From Thermoanaerobacter sp. (GTDB taxonomy: Bacteria; Bacillota; Thermoanaerobacteria; Thermoanaerobacterales; Thermoanaerobacteraceae), in assembly GCA_014896455.1 (NCBI GenBank), contig JADBKJ010000028.1, forward strand, positions 1-64,000: 64,000 bases of DNA, in the 5' to 3' direction. Below the pieces are notes generated by a model. The model searched no databases. It was not told where the DNA came from and saw only the letters and a list, made by a program, of their open reading frames with translations. Position 1 is the first letter of the stretch. Each line of letters starts with the position of its first letter. Both the position numbers and the translations under genes were made by a program. This document shows, piece by piece, positions 9,539 through 17,884 of the stretch.

Positions 9539-9567
9539 ATTTTAATACTTTTTTAAAAAAATTTCAA
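9539..9567 (-). promoter_or_regulatory. Sigma-A type promoter of the AAR-like operon
   Basis: On the minus strand TTGAAA (9567-9562) is followed after 17 bases by TAAAAT (9544-9539). The predicted start of transcription is near 9532, just upstream of the operator-like repeats. Confidence 0.6.
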
Positions 9568-9585
9568 CACTAAAAAGAAAAATAA

Positions 9586-9603
9586 TCCAGAAACTTTTCT
9601 GGA
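9586..9603 (-). terminator. Terminator of the gerA-gerC operon
   Basis: TCCAGAAA pairs with TTTCTGGA across a 2-base loop immediately after the stop of the 75-residue gene. On the minus strand it is followed by TTATTTTTCTTTTT. Confidence 0.75.
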
Positions 9604-9831
9604 CTATTGTCCCAAAAACTTCTCAATAGGTTTTAATAAATGATTAATTATTCTATTAGTGGAAGTAATTTGAACATTTAAAAGGTAAAGAAGATTAAAT
9701 ACATATCCTGCAATTAAAAAGACAAAAAACACAACAACCTCCTTGACATTTTTTTCTCTTACAAGTCTTGGCACCTCAACAAAAGAAAAAATGACAAATA
9801 AAAGAGTAAGCATAATCACTTTAAAAATCAT
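9604..9831 (-). CDS. Small membrane protein of the germination operon
   Basis: 75 residues with two likely membrane segments: VIMLTLLFVIFSFVEV near the N-terminus and VVVFFVFLIAGYVFNLLYLL in the middle. A short soluble tail ends HLLKPIEKFLGQ. It lies six bases downstream of gerC and is the last gene before the terminator. Small two-helix proteins of this size are found next to ger operons in many clostridia and bacilli (GerD-unrelated, sometimes called GerK/GerX small subunits), where they can modulate the nutrient receptor. The assignment comes from position and topology, not from a sequence motif. Confidence 0.6.
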   Translation of the reverse strand: MIFKVIMLTLLFVIFSFVEVPRLVREKNVKEVVVFFVFLIAGYVFNLLYLLNVQITSTNRIINHLLKPIEKFLGQ

Positions 9832-9836
9832 TTATC

Positions 9837-11021
9837 TCACCTCGGATGTATAGGCTTAGAAGACAGTCCTGACCTTTTTATAACTGATTTTACTGCTACA
9901 TTAAATTTCACATCAGGGTAAATTTTATCCCAATCTTTTTCAACTTCTTTCCATAATGCAGGATTTCTTTTGTGTAAAATGTCTACAAACCCTACTACAT
10001 CAGCATTGTACTTATTTTGAAGTATAAAAAGAGCATGTTCTATGGTAGTTTTTATTTTTTTGCTTACAATGGTTTGCAATTTCTCCAGGTTTTCTGGCTC
10101 AGTTAACTCATATTTTGTTTCTTGCTCATTTAAATAAGCTTCTACATTTACTTTTATGTCGAAAGAAATATCACCATCTTTTATTTTAGGAGAAATTTGT
10201 GTGCGCGCTTTAGTAACTACAAGAGAGATATGGGCCTTTTCTCCTTTTAGACCTTTATCTAAAGTCAAGGTACTTCTTTTTAATTTATTCATAAGTGTAG
10301 CAACTGCTTTTGTATCTTGTTCTTCTAAAAAGCCAATTAATTTGTCATTGTCAAACACTGCAGAGCCAGACAATCTAATCCCTGTGGCTTTCCCATCTTT
10401 TTTTACAATCACGAGTCTTCCTGTAATAGGCGCTTTTTTAGGAATTTCCAATGTTTCAATAAATTCATTTAAATCAGAAACATAAGAAGAAGCCGTATTT
10501 GCCTGATTTGATATAAGTCCCATAACTTCTTTATAAGGATATCTTTCCAGTTCATTAGAGCTGGGAAGATTAAAAAGTTCTTGTATACTTCCTCCAGTTA
10601 CAACTAATATATAGGCAGTCCTCCTAAACTCAGGATTTCTCGTCATAAAGTCTAAAGTTTGATATATCCCTGAACGCGCAAATTTTTCATCTAAAAATAT
10701 TATTTCGTTATATTGCATAAAAAGGCTCCTTGGCAACTCATCATTTAAATTAGCAAAAGCTTTCGCAAAATCCACACCACTGGCTTGGAAGACAGCATAA
10801 GGTTTGCCAACTGCACTTCCTCCTCCAGTCCCACCGGTACCGCCTCCACTTGCTGTAAGAAGCCCCGGTTTTAAAATTTCTACAATGAGATGTATCATGT
10901 CGTCTTTTCCTCTTTCAATACCTAATCCCTGTACAAATGCCAATTGATTTATTTCTCTCTTGTCCCAGCAACCCGTCAGTAAAATGGCAATTGTCAAAAT
11001 TAATATTATAAATCTTTTCAT
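9837..11021 (-). CDS. Ger(x)C family spore germination lipoprotein (C subunit)
   Basis: The lipoprotein subunit of a GerA-type nutrient receptor in the spore inner membrane. From the ATG at 11021 the protein is 394 residues and begins MKRFIILILTIAILLTGCWDKREIN: a signal peptide with lipobox LTGC, then the family-typical WDKREINQLAFVQGLGIERG. The ORF-track start 26 codons upstream overlaps gerA and has no ribosome site. The chosen ATG begins two bases after the gerA stop and has GAGG before it. The Gly-rich loop SGGGTGGTGGGS near residue 60 is a low-complexity insertion. The C-terminal region has the typical long helix (YELTEPENLEKLQTIVSKKIKTTIEHAL). Confidence 0.93.
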   Translation of the reverse strand: MKRFIILILTIAILLTGCWDKREINQLAFVQGLGIERGKDDMIHLIVEILKPGLLTASGGGTGGTGGGSAVGKPYAVFQASGVDFAKAFANLNDELPRSLFMQYNEIIFLDEKFARSGIYQTLDFMTRNPEFRRTAYILVVTGGSIQELFNLPSSNELERYPYKEVMGLISNQANTASSYVSDLNEFIETLEIPKKAPITGRLVIVKKDGKATGIRLSGSAVFDNDKLIGFLEEQDTKAVATLMNKLKRSTLTLDKGLKGEKAHISLVVTKARTQISPKIKDGDISFDIKVNVEAYLNEQETKYELTEPENLEKLQTIVSKKIKTTIEHALFILQNKYNADVVGFVDILHKRNPALWKEVEKDWDKIYPDVKFNVAVKSVIKRSGLSSKPIHPR

Positions 11022-11023
11022 AA

Positions 11024-12559
11024 TTATCCTCTTGTATCCTCCTGCCTTATAATATTTTTTCTCTGTATAGTTCGAGGTCTCAATATCTTTGCCCACCATG
11101 GTATCCTTATAAGCACATCAGACAACTCTTGAGTCTTACTTGGTACCATAGGTGCAAGATATGGCACTCCAAAAGATTCTAGTGATGCCATATGAGCTAG
11201 TATCATCATAACCACCATTATTATCCCAAAAAACCCTAAAGTCCCAGCCGCAATCATTATGATAAATCTTAAAAGCCTAAAAGTTATAGCTATATTAAAA
11301 GCCGGAATTGCAAAGGAAGCTATTCCCGTCAATGCCACCACAATAACCATTGCAGGCGATACAAGTCCTGCTTGCACAGCTGCTTGTCCTATTACAAGAC
11401 CTCCAACAATACTCACAGCCTGACCTACTTGCATAGGAAGCCTAATTCCTGCTTCTCTAAGTATTTCAAAAGTGACTTCCATGAATAAAGCCTCTAAAAG
11501 AGCAGGAAAAGGTACTCCCTCCCGCTGTGCAGCTACAGAAATAGCCAGTTGAGTAGGTATCATTTCTTGATGAAAAGTAGTCTGCGCAATGTATATTGAT
11601 GGAAATAACAAAGCCGTCACCATGGCTATAATCCTTAAAACTCTAAGAGTTGAAGATAAAAAATATCTCTCATAATAATCTTCCCCTGCCTGAAAGAATT
11701 GTGCAAAAATTGCAGGAACTGTAAGCACAAAAGGTGAACCATCTACTAAGATTGCTACTTTCCCTTCTAAAATTTCTGCGCTTACTCTATCTGGTTTTTC
11801 AGAATGAGCTATTTGGGGAAAAAGAGAAAAAGGATTATCTTCTATAAATTCTTCTAAATAGCCACTGTCAATTACTCCATCAATTTGAACTTTTTTTAAT
11901 CTTTTTTTCACTTCTTGAACTACTTTATCATCTGCAATACTCTTTATATAAGCAATAGAAACATCAGTTTTAGAATATTTACCTATCTTCATATTTTCAA
12001 TTACAAAATCAGGGTGTTTTATTCTCCTTCTAAGCATAGAAGTATTTATTCTTAAAGTTTCTACAAAAGCCTCTTTAGGACCTCTTACATAAGATTCTGT
12101 AGTAGACTCAGCTATATTTCTTCCTTCCCATCCCTTTGTAGAAATGATTAATGCTTTTTCCACTCCATCAATTAAAAATATCGTCTCTCCAGAAAGTAAG
12201 TCGTCTATTATATCTCCAATTTTATCTTTCACATTTACTTCTGAAATTGTTATAAAATATTCATTTATATAATTAAAGAGTTGGTCATCAGTGTATATGA
12301 TTTTATTCAACTTTCTTGTCTCTATCATTATTGGCTCTAAAATATTTCGAGTAATTAACAACTTATCTACCATTCCATCTACATATACTAAAAAAGCTTT
12401 AACTTTTTTATCTCCTATGCTAATTTGCCTAAAAACCATGTCATTATTCCCTTTTAAAAGCACTTGAAATATATATATATTTTCTTCTAAATCTTTGCTA
12501 AGAGTCATGTATTGATAATTTTCTTTTACATACTGTGGATCAGGCAATTTATGGGGCAT
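11024..12559 (-). CDS. GerA family spore germination protein (A subunit)
   Basis: The A subunit of a nutrient germinant receptor. From the ATG at 12559 it is 511 residues. The N-terminal soluble half includes DDLLSGETIFLIDGVEKALIIS and SYVRGPKEAFVETLRINTSMLRRRIK, and the C-terminal half has about five membrane spans (LRIIAMVTALLFPSIYIAQT, MVIVVALTGIASFAIPAFN, LRFIIMIAAGTLGFFGIIMVV). The conserved PFPALLEALFMEVTFEILREAGIRLP is present. The ORF-track start is a TTG that is itself part of the TTGGAGGTG ribosome site; the true ATG is five codons on. gerC follows directly. The partner B subunit is on the other strand. Confidence 0.95.
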   Translation of the reverse strand: MPHKLPDPQYVKENYQYMTLSKDLEENIYIFQVLLKGNNDMVFRQISIGDKKVKAFLVYVDGMVDKLLITRNILEPIMIETRKLNKIIYTDDQLFNYINEYFITISEVNVKDKIGDIIDDLLSGETIFLIDGVEKALIISTKGWEGRNIAESTTESYVRGPKEAFVETLRINTSMLRRRIKHPDFVIENMKIGKYSKTDVSIAYIKSIADDKVVQEVKKRLKKVQIDGVIDSGYLEEFIEDNPFSLFPQIAHSEKPDRVSAEILEGKVAILVDGSPFVLTVPAIFAQFFQAGEDYYERYFLSSTLRVLRIIAMVTALLFPSIYIAQTTFHQEMIPTQLAISVAAQREGVPFPALLEALFMEVTFEILREAGIRLPMQVGQAVSIVGGLVIGQAAVQAGLVSPAMVIVVALTGIASFAIPAFNIAITFRLLRFIIMIAAGTLGFFGIIMVVMMILAHMASLESFGVPYLAPMVPSKTQELSDVLIRIPWWAKILRPRTIQRKNIIRQEDTRG

Positions 12560-12655
12560 TTTATACACCTCCAAATATTATTATTTCAAGTTTTTTTTAG
12601 AATATTATCTTAGCCTCGGACAAATAATAAAAAAAAATGGGTTTGGGAGTCGGTT

Positions 12656-13765
12656 ATGTTTAAAAGAATGGAACAATATGAAAAGACTTCAGAAAAGAAA
12701 ATTTCTAGAAAACAAATGATATTTTTATTGGTCACAACTGTGATCTCAACAGCAGACGTTTTTTTGCCTTCTTTTGTGGCATTAGCTGCAAAACAAGATT
12801 CTTGGATTTCAGTCTTAATATCTTTTGTAACCTCCAGTATCGTCTTTGTCGTTTATTACAAACTAGCATTGCTCTTTAAAGAGGAAATACTTTTTTCTTA
12901 TGTGGACAAGATAGTTGGAAAATTTATAGGCAAAATAATAGCTTTCCTTTATTTATTGTTTATTTTACACGGTATTTCTTTAGTAATGAGAGAATTAATA
13001 GAGATCATGGTCAATGCTTTTATGCCTCACACCCCCCCAATAGTTTTCTATGTAGTCTTGATGATATCAGTAATGTACACCGTCTCAAAAGGTTTTTTAG
13101 CAATTGTCAAACTAAATGAGTTTTTATTTCCTATTGGAATGCTCCTATTGGCATTTGTAATCACTTTGAACCTTCCAAAAGTTGATATGACAAATTTTCT
13201 CCCAATACTCGAAGACGGCATAAAGCCCCCAATAATAGGTTCAATCCTCATTACTTCCTTCATGCTTGAAACAGTAATAATACTTCTTATATTTCCTCAT
13301 ATCTCAGAAAAAGAAGAGGCTTTAAAAGGAGGAATATTAAGCCTTGGAATATTAGCTCTTAGCATGATGTTGGGAGTTTTAGCAATAGGAATATTTGGAG
13401 CAAAAACTGCAGCAAATTTCCAATTTACAGCCTTGGAAATGGTGAGAAATATGAGAATTAGCGATTACATACAGCGATTTGATTCATTGGTAATGGCAAT
13501 GTGGTTAATGGGAATTTATCTTAAAATTGTAATATTTACTTATCTCTTCGCAAAAGGATTGGCTGAAACGATAAAATCCCCAGATTACCGCTTTATTTTG
13601 CTGCCACTTGCTACTTTGTTAATCCCGCTTTCCGAAAATGTGTCTGAAAGTTTAGATGGATTATACACTTATTTTCAAAGATGTTTTCCCTTTGAGGTCT
13701 TCTGGTTTGAAGTGTTTTTCCCTATACTTCTTTATATAATTGCAAAAATTAGAAAAATAAAATGA
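12656..13765 (+). CDS. GerAB/endospore germination permease (B subunit)
   Basis: 369 residues with ten or so hydrophobic helices, a member of the APC-superfamily spore germination proteins that bind the germinant amino acid or sugar. The first helix follows KISRKQMIFLLVTTVISTADVFLPSFVAL; later ones include FIGKIIAFLYLLFILHGISLV and AIGIFGAKTAANFQFTALEMVRN. It is transcribed away from gerA/gerC with an 81-bp gap between the start sites, so the receptor genes are divergent rather than in the usual ABC order. The TGA stop is inside the 28-bp repeat that begins the GC-rich element downstream. The ribosome site GGGAG is modest. Confidence 0.92.
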   Translation: MFKRMEQYEKTSEKKISRKQMIFLLVTTVISTADVFLPSFVALAAKQDSWISVLISFVTSSIVFVVYYKLALLFKEEILFSYVDKIVGKFIGKIIAFLYLLFILHGISLVMRELIEIMVNAFMPHTPPIVFYVVLMISVMYTVSKGFLAIVKLNEFLFPIGMLLLAFVITLNLPKVDMTNFLPILEDGIKPPIIGSILITSFMLETVIILLIFPHISEKEEALKGGILSLGILALSMMLGVLAIGIFGAKTAANFQFTALEMVRNMRISDYIQRFDSLVMAMWLMGIYLKIVIFTYLFAKGLAETIKSPDYRFILLPLATLLIPLSENVSESLDGLYTYFQRCFPFEVFWFEVFFPILLYIIAKIRKIK

Positions 13766-14078
13766 GAGGAATTAGTATACATTCCTCTCAGTTTGTTGAC
13801 AAAGTTAAAAAATATTCAAAGGAGATATTTTGCATCGTCGCTCCGATGTTCCAAAGCGACAAAACTAAACTCGACTTTCGGGCTCCGGCAGGGTACCCCG
13901 TCAGGCGGCCTCCTTGCCTTAAGGTGCCCGCCTTCGCCCTCCTTGGCTTCGGCCCTGCCTCCACCCTCGGTCTTGCTAAGTTTTGTTACCGCTTTGTCAC
14001 AAGTCGCACCGATTGCAAAATATCTCCTTTGCGAAAGTTTGTCTACAGTCTGAGAGGAATTAGTATACATTCCTCTCA
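13763..14078. repeat. GC-rich inverted-repeat element flanked by a 28-bp palindromic direct repeat
   Basis: The same 28 bases occur at 13763-13790 and 14051-14078. Each copy is itself a hairpin (GAGAGGAAT, 8-base loop, ATTCCTCTC). Between them are 260 bases, far richer in GC than the neighbours. Their ends form an imperfect inverted repeat: GTTTGTTGACAAA versus TTTGTCTACAGTC reversed, and CAAAGGAGATATTTTGCA near 13815 versus TGCAAAATATCTCCTTTG near 14015. The left copy carries the gerB stop codon, the right copy the last five codons of coaX. This looks like a small non-coding mobile element that inserted at a bidirectional hairpin and duplicated it. The ORFs 13762-14127, 13793-14053 and 13816-14079 are chance frames within it. 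Confidence 0.7.
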
Positions 14079-14827
14079 TATATTATTCTTAATCCTTCTA
14101 AAGTCAGCATATCATTCACTGTATTAATAGTTTTTGACTCCTCTGCAATCATTTTTGCAAAACCGCCTGTTGCTACTACATATGCATTTGGTGCAAATTC
14201 TTCTTTCATTCTACTTACTATATAATCCACCATTCCAACATGTCCATATATGATGCCTGATTGCATGCTGGCTACTGTATTTTTGCAAATAACAGTAGGC
14301 GGTTTTGTAAGTTCAATTTTAGGAAGTTTAGCAGTTCTTTGAAAAAGTGCATCAGCAGATATTGCCAATCCAGGAGCAATTATTCCACCTAAATACTCAC
14401 AATTTTTAGAAATTGCACAAAAAGTAGTAGCTGTACCAAAATCTATTACTATCACAGGGCCTCCATATATTTCATAAGCAGCTACAGCATTTACAATCCT
14501 ATCTGCCCCTACTTCTTTTGGATTATCATATTTTATGTTTATTCCTGTCCTTATCCCAGGACCCACGATTAAAGGCTTGGTATTGCAGTATTTTATAGTC
14601 ATTGATTCAAGTGTGTGCATAATAGGAGGTACAACAGAAGAAATTATAACTGCATCTACATCTCTAAGCTTTAAACCATTGTATTCAAAAAGCTGATTTA
14701 TCAACATCCCATATTCGTCAGAAGTTTTATTCCTATCTGTAGATATTCTAAAAGAATGCAAGAGTTTCTTCCCTTTAAAAATCCCCATTACAATATTTGT
14801 ATTTCCTACATCAAAAGCTAAAAGCAA
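14060..14827 (-). CDS. coaX: Type III pantothenate kinase
   Basis: Phosphorylates pantothenate, the first committed step of coenzyme A synthesis. From a TTG start at 14827 the protein reads [17 protein letters not shown], the standard CoaX opening; AAGGTG lies six bases before the TTG, while the upstream ATG and GTG of the ORF track overlap that site. 255 residues, normal length. Other family motifs are [59 protein letters not shown] and GYGHVG-like [12 protein letters not shown]. The C-terminal ERNVY is encoded by the 28-bp repeat. It follows an ECF S component gene, which suggests pantothenate uptake and activation in one operon. Confidence 0.96.
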   Translation of the reverse strand: MLLAFDVGNTNIVMGIFKGKKLLHSFRISTDRNKTSDEYGMLINQLFEYNGLKLRDVDAVIISSVVPPIMHTLESMTIKYCNTKPLIVGPGIRTGINIKYDNPKEVGADRIVNAVAAYEIYGGPVIVIDFGTATTFCAISKNCEYLGGIIAPGLAISADALFQRTAKLPKIELTKPPTVICKNTVASMQSGIIYGHVGMVDYIVSRMKEEFAPNAYVVATGGFAKMIAEESKTINTVNDMLTLEGLRIIYERNVY

Positions 14828-14851
14828 ATCCATCACCTTCTTATTAAAATT

Positions 14852-14871
14852 AAGCAGGCATAAGCCTGCTT
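14852..14871 (-). terminator. Intergenic hairpin before coaX
   Basis: AAGCAGGC and GCCTGCTT form a perfect 8-bp stem with a 4-base loop in the short gap between the S component and coaX. On the minus strand only a weak AATTTTAAT follows, so it may be a partial terminator or an RNA-processing hairpin. Confidence 0.45.
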
Positions 14872-14872
14872 G

Positions 14873-15409
14873 TTATTTATTATACACTTTTTTCAAAGAC
14901 TTTACTATCATTGTTGTCAATATCACAGCTACAATAATTTCAAATATGCCATTTTTTAAAGCTACAAATAATGCAATATTAAGTGGCATATATTTCAGAA
15001 GCACTGCTAAACCCAAAACCCCGATGGTATTTGTTAAAGTACCTAATGCTGCTGCAATACCAACATTTTTAGTTAATTTGTAAGTATAATAGGCTACCAC
15101 TCCTATAAAAATTCTAGGCAATATGGCAATTATAGGGTCAGCAAAAAGAGGAGTATTTTGCCTTATAAAGCTGGTAAGGCCAAAAATCAAGCCTATAAAA
15201 GCTCCTACAATAGGGCCTTCTAATACTCCACCTATAATTGCCGGGATATGCATTGTAGTAGCATTAGCAATCCCTAATGGAATGTAGCCCAAAATAGTGG
15301 TAGATAAAACAATAGATATTGCAGCCAACATCCCTGCTACAGTGATCTGCCTTAAAGAAATTTTCGTTAACTTGCCTTTTTCCTTTTTTCTAACTGCTTT
15401 AATTTGCAA
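14873..15409 (-). CDS. ECF transporter S component, probable pantothenate (PanT-like)
   Basis: A membrane protein of about 178 residues with five or six helices (VAGMLAAISIVLSTTILGYIP, HIPAIIGGVLEGPIVGAFIGLIFGLTSF, AAALGTLTNTIGVLGLAVLL). The pattern, including a Thr- and Met-containing MHIPAIIGG and PIIAILPRIFIGVVAYY, is that of vitamin-binding S units of energy-coupling-factor transporters, which share an EcfA-EcfT module made elsewhere. The substrate guess comes from the neighbouring pantothenate kinase and from the pan-like leader RNA. The likely start is TTG at 15409 with GGGGGTGAG before it; the GTG at 15418 overlaps that site. Folate or another vitamin as substrate is possible. Confidence 0.75.
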   Translation of the reverse strand: MQIKAVRKKEKGKLTKISLRQITVAGMLAAISIVLSTTILGYIPLGIANATTMHIPAIIGGVLEGPIVGAFIGLIFGLTSFIRQNTPLFADPIIAILPRIFIGVVAYYTYKLTKNVGIAAALGTLTNTIGVLGLAVLLKYMPLNIALFVALKNGIFEIIVAVILTTMIVKSLKKVYNK

Positions 15410-15422
15410 CCTACTCACCCCC

Positions 15423-15510
15423 GTTCCGGTTCCTTTTCAGGATACCGTTCCGAACGCCCAACAATATTAAATTTTTATCGGTTGTCAGGTTCGAAGACGA
15501 TACCCGCAAC
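15423..15510 (-). ncRNA. Tandem-hairpin leader RNA, candidate pan motif
   Basis: Two hairpins of similar design lie in the leader of the S component. Hairpin 1 (15510-15481) has GUUG/CAAC at its base, then GGU, a bulged A, UCG with loop UCUU, CGA, ACC. Hairpin 2 (15455-15423) has GUUC/GAAC, then CGGU, a bulged A, UCCU with a GAAA loop, AGGA, ACCG. Both share GGU-A-UC opposite GA-ACC. Hairpin 2 ends a few bases before the GGGGGUGAG ribosome site. Bulged-A hairpins in tandem upstream of pantothenate genes are the hallmark of the described pan RNA motif, from memory of that family. The structure is seen; the family name is inferred. Confidence 0.55.
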
Positions 15511-15550
15511 TCTATTTTACCAAAAAAAGTCTTACTCATCAATAATTTTT

Positions 15551-15949
15551 TTAATTCATAGTCACTAAAATATCTCCTGTGTTTACGGAAGAGCCTTTAG
15601 AAACATGTATGCTTGCTATAACTCCTTCTTCAGGCGCCATTATTTCATTTTCCATCTTCATAGCCTCTAAAATTACTACGACATCTCCCCGCTTTACCCT
15701 GTCACCTTCTTTAACTTTTACATCAAGAATTGTGCCTGGCATAGGCGCAGAAATTACTTTAGAGCCTTTAGCTGCCGGAGAAGGAGCTTCAGCTTTTGAA
15801 ACTGGCTCTAGAGTCGTCTGAGTTTGAATTACGTTAGGCTGTGAAACAGTTGCCATTTGTGTTATGTTAGAAACTTCATCCCTCTCTTTTATCTCCTCTA
15901 CTTCAACTTCATATACTTTGCCATTTACTGTAACTTTAAATTTCTTCAC
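15551..15949 (-). CDS. mmdC: Biotin carrier protein of methylmalonyl-CoA decarboxylase/carboxyltransferase (gamma subunit)
   Basis: Carries the carboxyl group on biotin between the carboxyltransferase and its partner. 132 residues: N-terminal KFKVTVNGKVYEVEVEEI, a flexible Pro/Ala-Thr linker (EPVSKAEAPSPAAKGS), then a biotinyl domain with SAPMPGTILDVKVKEGDRVKRGD and the biotin site EAMKMENEI. The start is GTG with AAGGAGG before it. It is the last gene of the methylmalonyl-CoA cluster and separated by 17 bases from the small 84-residue gene. The same type of protein occurs in oxaloacetate decarboxylase; mmdA and the mutase genes upstream decide the assignment. Confidence 0.93.
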   Translation of the reverse strand: MKKFKVTVNGKVYEVEVEEIKERDEVSNITQMATVSQPNVIQTQTTLEPVSKAEAPSPAAKGSKVISAPMPGTILDVKVKEGDRVKRGDVVVILEAMKMENEIMAPEEGVIASIHVSKGSSVNTGDILVTMN

Positions 15950-15966
15950 AAAAATTCCTCCTTCAG

Positions 15967-16221
15967 TTACAATCTTGTTTTCATTTGCTCCTGCCGCCCC
16001 ACTCTAGCCCAGACTGGAACAGTCTCTGGAAATCTTACTATAGACTTTACATAAAAAGTACTTGTATCAGCTTGTAGATACAAAGCTATTGCCGCTGTAA
16101 TTGCAGCGATAAGCTCTGTATCTTCTTCTTTCCCCTCATTTACTTCCTTATCAATACTTTTTACTTCTTCTTTTTCCTCATCACTAAAGACTTTTTTTAA
16201 AAACTCCAAAAAACCTTTCAT
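15967..16221 (-). CDS. Small OadG/MmdE-like subunit without a membrane helix
   Basis: 84 residues: an acidic, Glu/Lys-rich N-terminal half (FSDEEKEEVKSIDKEVNEGKEED) and a C-terminal half ELIAAITAAIALYLQADTSTFYVKSIVR...WARVGRQEQM. The last part resembles the C-terminal segment of the delta/gamma subunits (OadG, MmdD, MmdE) of sodium-pumping decarboxylases, which holds the complex together. The usual N-terminal membrane anchor of OadG is missing. The AIALYLQAD stretch is only moderately hydrophobic and probably a helix of the soluble part. It lies between mmdA and mmdC, 12 and 17 bases from each, and so is surely part of the complex. The assignment is by position plus weak motif similarity. Confidence 0.6.
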   Translation of the reverse strand: MKGFLEFLKKVFSDEEKEEVKSIDKEVNEGKEEDTELIAAITAAIALYLQADTSTFYVKSIVRFPETVPVWARVGRQEQMKTRL

Positions 16222-16233
16222 AAAAGCACCACC

Positions 16234-17784
16234 TTATAGAGGTATATTGCCATGTTTCTTAGGAAGACGACTCTCTCTTTTGCTAGAGAGCATATCAAAA
16301 GCTGATATAAGCCTTGGCCTTGTCTCAGAAGGAATAATTACATCATCTACATAGCCACGAGCTGCAGCTCTATATGGATTTGCAAAATTCTCTCTGTATT
16401 CATTTATCTTTTGCTGCCTCACTTCTGCAGGATTTTCTGCCTCATTGATTTCATTTTTAAATACAATGTTTGCTGCTCCTTCTGGACCCATAACCGCAAT
16501 CTCTGCCGTAGGCCACGCAAATACTATGTCAGCCCCTAAGTCTTTGCTGCACATTGCAAGATAAGCACCACCATAAGCTTTTCTCACAATTAAAGTCACT
16601 TTTGGTACAGTAGCCTCAGAATAAGCGTAAAGCATTTTTGCCCCATGTCTTATTATCCCGCCATATTCCTGATTTGTCCCAGGCAAAAATCCAGGTACGT
16701 CAACTATGCTTAGTATGGGAATGTTAAAAGCATCACAAAACCGAATAAATCTTGCTGCTTTATCAGAGGCGTTTATGTCAAGTACTCCTGCTAATACTCT
16801 TGGTTGATTTGCCACAATTCCTATTGTCTTGCCATTAAGCCTTGCAAAAGCTGTAATTATATTTTCTGCGTACATCTCCTGTGACTCTAAAAATTCTCCA
16901 TTGTCCACTATTTCTTTTATTAATTCTTTCATATCATAAGGCTTATTAGGAATGTCTGGAATTATCTCCATAAGTCTTTGAGAAACTCTATTGGGATTAT
17001 CCCCTGTCTCGTATTGTGGTGGGTCTTCTAAGTTGTTAGAAGGTAAATAACTCAATAAATTCCTCACCATTTTTAAAACTTCTTCATCATTAGGCCCTCT
17101 AAAATGTGCAACACCACTTACTCTATTGTGGGTTATTGAACCGCCTAATTCTTCAGGAGTAACCTCTTCTCCAGTTACTGCCTTTATAACTTGGGGACCT
17201 GTTATAAACATCTGGCTGGTTTTATCTACCATAAAAATAAAATCTGTCAATGCCGGTGAATAGACGGCCCCTCCCGCACTTGGACCCATTATCACGGAAA
17301 TTTGAGGTATAACGCCGGAGGCTAAGGTATTTCTGTAAAATATGTTTCCATAGCCTGAAAGAGCATCTACTCCCTCTTGTATGCGAGCACCTCCTGAATC
17401 GTTAAGACCTATTATAGGTGCTCCCATCTTCATTGCCATGTCCATCACTTTAGTTATTTTTTTTGCATGATATTCTCCTAATGAACCACCTAATACAGTA
17501 AAGTCCTGCGCATATACATATACCAATCTTCCGTCTATCGTACCGTAACCTGTCACAACCCCTTCTCCGGGATATTTTTGCTTTTCCATGCCAAAGTCAT
17601 AACAACGATGCTCCACAAAAGGGTCTATTTCTACAAAACTGTCCTTGTCAAGAAGCTTATATATTCTCTCTCTTGCAGTCAATTTTCCCTTTTCGTGCTG
17701 AACAGCTATTCTCTTAGCTCCTCCACCTTCTAAAACTTTCTCTTTCCTTCTTTTAAGTTCTTCTATCATATCATGGACGCCCAT
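16234..17784 (-). CDS. mmdA: Methylmalonyl-CoA carboxyltransferase/decarboxylase, alpha subunit
   Basis: Moves the carboxyl group from (S)-methylmalonyl-CoA to biotin (or the reverse, on propionyl-CoA). 516 residues, the usual size, with the two crotonase-like halves of acyl-CoA carboxyltransferases: [24 protein letters not shown] and [24 protein letters not shown] in the first, [28 protein letters not shown] and [23 protein letters not shown] with AYGGAYLAM in the second. The Gly-Gly-Ala oxyanion motifs are intact. It follows the epimerase and mutase genes, so the substrate is most likely methylmalonyl-CoA. A strong AAGGAGG precedes the ATG. Confidence 0.95.
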   Translation of the reverse strand: MGVHDMIEELKRRKEKVLEGGGAKRIAVQHEKGKLTARERIYKLLDKDSFVEIDPFVEHRCYDFGMEKQKYPGEGVVTGYGTIDGRLVYVYAQDFTVLGGSLGEYHAKKITKVMDMAMKMGAPIIGLNDSGGARIQEGVDALSGYGNIFYRNTLASGVIPQISVIMGPSAGGAVYSPALTDFIFMVDKTSQMFITGPQVIKAVTGEEVTPEELGGSITHNRVSGVAHFRGPNDEEVLKMVRNLLSYLPSNNLEDPPQYETGDNPNRVSQRLMEIIPDIPNKPYDMKELIKEIVDNGEFLESQEMYAENIITAFARLNGKTIGIVANQPRVLAGVLDINASDKAARFIRFCDAFNIPILSIVDVPGFLPGTNQEYGGIIRHGAKMLYAYSEATVPKVTLIVRKAYGGAYLAMCSKDLGADIVFAWPTAEIAVMGPEGAANIVFKNEINEAENPAEVRQQKINEYRENFANPYRAAARGYVDDVIIPSETRPRLISAFDMLSSKRESRLPKKHGNIPL

Positions 17785-17884
17785 ACAATTTCCTCCTTAT
17801 AGCCTTACTGCAATTTAATAGTATCAGTTATTATTAGTACCTCTCAAAATAATATACCACATACTTTCCAAATACACAATAAAT

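Noticed and set aside
13762-14127. ORFs of 86-121 residues on both strands across the GC-rich element
   Set aside because: They lie inside the inverted-repeat element, overlap each other on both strands and have no ribosome sites. Open frames are expected by chance in GC-rich palindromic DNA.
15419-15520. THF or FMN riboswitch upstream of the ECF S component
   Set aside because: I looked for the conserved THF and RFN core sequences and did not find them. The tandem bulged-A hairpins fit a pan-like RNA better.
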